This document shows, one piece after another, positions 61,251-64,000 of a stretch of DNA of 64,000 nucleotides. A program made the position numbers and the translations under genes. The stretch is from positions 108,779 to 172,778 of the forward strand of contig NZ_VTEH01000011.1 in the NCBI RefSeq assembly GCF_008180615.1. The letters run 5' to 3'. Below the pieces are notes generated by a model that ran no database searches, was not told the DNA's origin, and worked only from the letters and a program-made list of their open reading frames with translations. The stretch's first letter is position 1; the number at the start of each line of letters is the position of its first letter. The DNA comes from Rossellomorea vietnamensis (GTDB lineage: Bacteria; Bacillota; Bacilli; Bacillales; Bacillaceae_B).

Positions 61251-61333
61251 CCCCAAACAAGTCTGTAAAACAACCATTCCATCAAGCAAATGGCTAAAGA
61301 CCATCAACCTGAGCAAGAGTCACAGACTCCTCT

Positions 61334-61371
61334 AAAAAAATGCCTTTCCCAAAACCCGGGAAAGGCATTTT
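61334..61371 (-). terminator. Terminator of the BCCT gene
   Basis: Stem AAAATGCCTTTCCC / GGGAAAGGCATTTT with an A run at 61334-61340 that becomes the T tail on the minus strand. Confidence 0.85.
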
Positions 61372-61391
61372 CAATTGAAGAGGCCATAGCC

Positions 61392-62921
61392 TCAATCTGT
61401 ACTTTTCACCTGTTCTGCATAGAGCTCCTTTGAAACCTTAGGCGCAAGCCAGAGCATCGGCAGCAGAAGTATCGAGACTGGAACAGCCGTAACTACGATA
61501 AAGCTTTGAAGGGCATCGATACCGCCATTGCCGATATACAGCAGGATGGCAGCAATTGCCCCCATCAGAATCGCCCAGAATACACGCAGGGAAACCTTGG
61601 GATCTCCTTCACCAGAAACAGCCATTGCAATGGTGTAAGACATCGAATCGCCTGTGGTCACGACGAAGACGATGGTCAATAGCAGAAATAAGGGGGAAAT
61701 GATCGCAGCCAATGGCAATTGCTCTGTAATGGCAATCATGGCTGCCGGCATTCCGCCGCTTGCTAATTCTGATGAGACAGACCCTGGATTTTGCATCTCA
61801 TAGAAAATTCCGGATCCGCCGACAACGGTAAACCAAAACGTTGTGACAATGGGAGCGATAACCGCAATTGCCACGATGATCTGGCGGATCGTCCTTCCTC
61901 GGGAAATCCGGCTGACCAGAATCGCCATCATAGGTCCGTATCCGATGAACCAGCCCCAGAAGAACACAGTCCAGCCGCCAAGCCATCCTTTGTCTCCCCT
62001 GTAGGTGCTGATTTCAATGAAATTGCTCACATAAAATCCAAAAGACGAGATGAATGAATCCAGTATGAACCATCCTGGGCCGAAAATAAGAACGAACACG
62101 ATCAAACCGATTGCCAGGCGGACATTAAAGTTACTCAGCATTTGAATTCCTTTGTGAAGTCCTGTGGCTGCGGAAATCGTGGATACCACCACTAAGCTGA
62201 TAATAATCGCCAGCTGTGTGGAAAATTGATCCGGGATGCCGAACAAAGCGGACAACCCATAGCTTGCCTGCAACCCGAGAAATCCGATAGGCCCGATTGT
62301 ACCTGCAGCCACCGCGATGATTGAGAAAGCATCAATGATGGTACCGAGAAAGCTTGTCCTTAATTTTTCCCCAAAGATGGGATATAAAATTGTACGGGGT
62401 TTCATCGGCATTCCTTTATGATAATAACCATACATCATAACGACCGCACTTAAAGTACCTAGGATAGCCCACGCAAGGAACCCCCAATGCATATAGCTTT
62501 GAGCCAGAGCCGGCATGACGGCTGCTTCAGTCTGAGCTTCGATCCCCCCTTGTAAAGGAGGAACCGTCATAAAGTGATACATCGGTTCGGCAGCGGCCCA
62601 GAACACGCCTCCGCCGGCAAGCAATGTTGCCATAATGATCGACAACCATTTGAATGTACTCATTTCCGGTTTTTCAAGAGATCCCAATTGAACACTTCCG
62701 TACTTGGAAAAAGCTATATATAATGCCACAAGGAAGTGTAACAGCATGAGGACTTGCCAGAATGCCCCGAAGTAGTTTGCTGACCATTGAAAACCGTTGT
62801 TCACAAAGGCAGTCAATGAATCAATGCTGATAAATCCTGCAATAACGAATGCAATCAGTAACCCTCCACTGATGGCAAACACAGGCCAATCAATTGCTGA
62901 TGTGTGTTTCTTAGATGTCAT
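61392..62921 (-). CDS. BCCT-family transporter
   Basis: This 509-residue carrier has 12 helices of the LeuT fold and BCCT landmarks: AEPMYHFMTVPP, MHWGFLAWAILG and the central helix WTVFFWGWFIGYGPMMAI followed by SRISRGRTIRQ. Betaine carriers such as BetP and OpuD read close to WTIFYWAWWISWSPF here, with Trp residues forming the cation-binding box. In this protein two of them appear as Phe and Tyr (WGWFIGYGP), and the N-terminal and C-terminal tails are short. The substrate may therefore not be glycine betaine. AAAGGAGTTAAATT precedes the ATG. Single gene. Confidence 0.88.
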   Translation of the reverse strand: MTSKKHTSAIDWPVFAISGGLLIAFVIAGFISIDSLTAFVNNGFQWSANYFGAFWQVLMLLHFLVALYIAFSKYGSVQLGSLEKPEMSTFKWLSIIMATLLAGGGVFWAAAEPMYHFMTVPPLQGGIEAQTEAAVMPALAQSYMHWGFLAWAILGTLSAVVMMYGYYHKGMPMKPRTILYPIFGEKLRTSFLGTIIDAFSIIAVAAGTIGPIGFLGLQASYGLSALFGIPDQFSTQLAIIISLVVVSTISAATGLHKGIQMLSNFNVRLAIGLIVFVLIFGPGWFILDSFISSFGFYVSNFIEISTYRGDKGWLGGWTVFFWGWFIGYGPMMAILVSRISRGRTIRQIIVAIAVIAPIVTTFWFTVVGGSGIFYEMQNPGSVSSELASGGMPAAMIAITEQLPLAAIISPLFLLLTIVFVVTTGDSMSYTIAMAVSGEGDPKVSLRVFWAILMGAIAAILLYIGNGGIDALQSFIVVTAVPVSILLLPMLWLAPKVSKELYAEQVKSTD

Positions 62922-63193
62922 AATTTAACTCCTTTAAATGTAGTCCTTTAGTAAACAGAAATTCCTACTATGGCATAGATATCTTAAGCTTGTAAAACAA
63001 AACAACTTAAGGCTTATGTTTAGATTGCCGTTTGTTCTATCAAAAAATACAAGATGCCGACCATCAATTGAAGAAAAAAGCGGAGCAGGAAGTGGGATGT
63101 CTTGATTTCACCTTATTATTTTTCAATTTAAGACGATATTATAGATAAGGATTGATTTTAATCACAAAACTTTACATATGGGAGTCCAACATA
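62922..63193. other. Intergenic region between divergent BCCT and sensor genes
   Basis: AT-rich spacer of 272 bp. It should hold promoters for both genes; no distinct operator or repeat is seen. Confidence 0.4.
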
Positions 63194-64000
63194 GTGGGTT
63201 ATCAAACGAACACTTCATTTAAAAATATTGTGCTGATTGTTATTTTTATCCAAATACTGCAGTTGATTTTAGGATTATATTTTCCAGTCGAAAGTTTCCC
63301 TAATTTAATCATGCAGGTGGCCTTGACCATTATGACCTTAGGGTTGGTCTATTACATGCTCAAAGGAATTTTTAAGGCGACGAAAGAAGTGGGAGAGAGC
63401 AACCAGAAGCTGAACCATATCTTTGAATCACTGGATGTTGCCATCTGGTCGCACGATATGAAATCCGACAAACTGCTGATTACTCCGGGAATTGAAAAAT
63501 TATATGGAAGAAAGCAGGAAGAATTTTATAACGACACTCTTTTGTGGAAAAAGGTCATCCATCCTGACGACATGTACACTCAGGAAGACCGAAGGAAAAT
63601 GATTCAGTCTGGCCGCTCTTGTACAAGCACCTACCGGATCATCAAGCCGGATGGAAATGTGCGCTGGATTCAAGACAGGGGAATTCCGACCTTGGATGAG
63701 AAAGGAGATCTCATTTATTTTTCCAGTGTGCTGTTTGATATCACTGACCGAAAAGAGAGTGAGGATCAGTACCGGAGTCTGGTTGAGATGTCGCCCGATA
63801 TTATTTCTGTCATCCGCAACGGGAAATTCATCTATATGAATGCTGCGGGAAGCAGGGTGCTTGGCACGGAAGACCCTTCTCAACTAATCAATAAGGACGT
63901 CTCAGAAATAGCGAGTGAGCAGGATATTCTATTGATAAGGGAATCTGCAAATCAGTACAATGGTTCTGCTAAATCGGAAAATTTGATATTCGAAATAAAA
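63194..64000 (+). CDS. Membrane-anchored PAS sensor protein, cut by window end
   Basis: An open frame from GTG at 63194 runs without stop to the window end (269 codons). It begins with two hydrophobic helices (residues about 10-33 and 43-62), then a PAS domain of the PAS_3 type (about 78-195: WKKVIHPDDMYTQ, YRIIKPDGNVRWIQDRG, FSSVLFDITDRKESE) and the start of a second PAS (QYRSLVEMSPDIISVI). The output domain lies outside the window and could be a histidine kinase, GGDEF/EAL or methyl-accepting type. TATGGGAGTCCAACATA precedes the start. Confidence 0.85.
   Translation, partial: MGYQTNTSFKNIVLIVIFIQILQLILGLYFPVESFPNLIMQVALTIMTLGLVYYMLKGIFKATKEVGESNQKLNHIFESLDVAIWSHDMKSDKLLITPGIEKLYGRKQEEFYNDTLLWKKVIHPDDMYTQEDRRKMIQSGRSCTSTYRIIKPDGNVRWIQDRGIPTLDEKGDLIYFSSVLFDITDRKESEDQYRSLVEMSPDIISVIRNGKFIYMNAAGSRVLGTEDPSQLINKDVSEIASEQDILLIRESANQYNGSAKSENLIFEIK

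Overview
The window looks like chromosomal DNA of a spore-former of the family Bacillaceae with moderate G+C. The grounds are purine-rich AGGAGG-type ribosome binding sites with frequent GTG and TTG starts, a class IV (PhaR/PhaC) polyhydroxyalkanoate synthase, a Des-type membrane lipid desaturase, a SacT-type antiterminator with its RNA target ahead of sucrose PTS genes, CcpA-like cre sites, and DUF1540, DUF2512 and DUF305 proteins. Genus cannot be fixed from sequence alone. No rRNA, tRNA, CRISPR array, prophage or transposase gene was seen.

Layout. 0-5.4 kb is AT-rich: a DUF559-like nuclease/winged-helix protein, five small membrane proteins or lipoproteins, a nucleoside-phosphorylase-like protein and a methyltransferase. 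5.4-17.4 kb holds phaC/phaR, a proline iminopeptidase-like hydrolase, Mn-catalase, an 18-unit 52-bp tandem array, an ASCH protein, a thiamine transporter gene (thiT) behind a TPP riboswitch but broken by an in-frame TAG, two tandem stress-like small proteins and SelO. 18-25.2 kb has a cold-type desaturase followed by a DesR-like receiver that lacks the DNA-binding domain, then a sigma-54 activator with a textbook -24/-12 promoter driving a ketone-body operon (CoA-transferase A/B, GntP-type permease, 3-hydroxybutyrate dehydrogenase). 25.8-38.5 kb has a large membrane hydrolase and a sugar block: sacT-like antiterminator, RNA antiterminator/terminator leader, sacP, fructokinase, sacA and two GH13 glucosidases. 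38.6-41.8 kb has an oxidoreductase, an SDR and an acetate-uptake-type membrane protein. 42-55.8 kb is a Liv/HAAT-type ABC transporter joined to a FabH-like enzyme, hydrolase, reductase and acyl-CoA ligase, followed by a 1075-residue STAND/BTAD regulator; this looks like one uptake-and-catabolism system of unknown substrate. 55.8-64 kb has DedA, an unlisted 57-residue membrane protein, an LLM monooxygenase overlapping an ATP-grasp ligase, a divergent HTH/VWA pair, a BCCT transporter and the start of a PAS sensor.

How genes work together. phaR/phaC (polymer synthesis) and the sigma-54 ketone-body operon (use of the 3-hydroxybutyrate monomer) are two halves of carbon storage. Sucrose enters through SacP, is split by SacA and the fructose is phosphorylated by the PfkB kinase, under antitermination and probably CcpA control.

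The most unusual property is the intergenic DNA. At least seven spacers carry short tandem arrays whose sequences mostly differ but whose period is nearly always 51-53 bp, close to five helical turns, and whose units each contain an inverted repeat. A second family, centred on AGGGAC-W-GTCCCT, recurs at 11 loci, and multi-copy loci have centres exactly 43 bp apart. A third is a 120-210 bp MITE-like element with terminal inverted repeats, two copies of which sit inside the sucrose operon. All coordinates, periods and arm lengths were read by eye from the sequence; family names come from motif recognition, not database searches.
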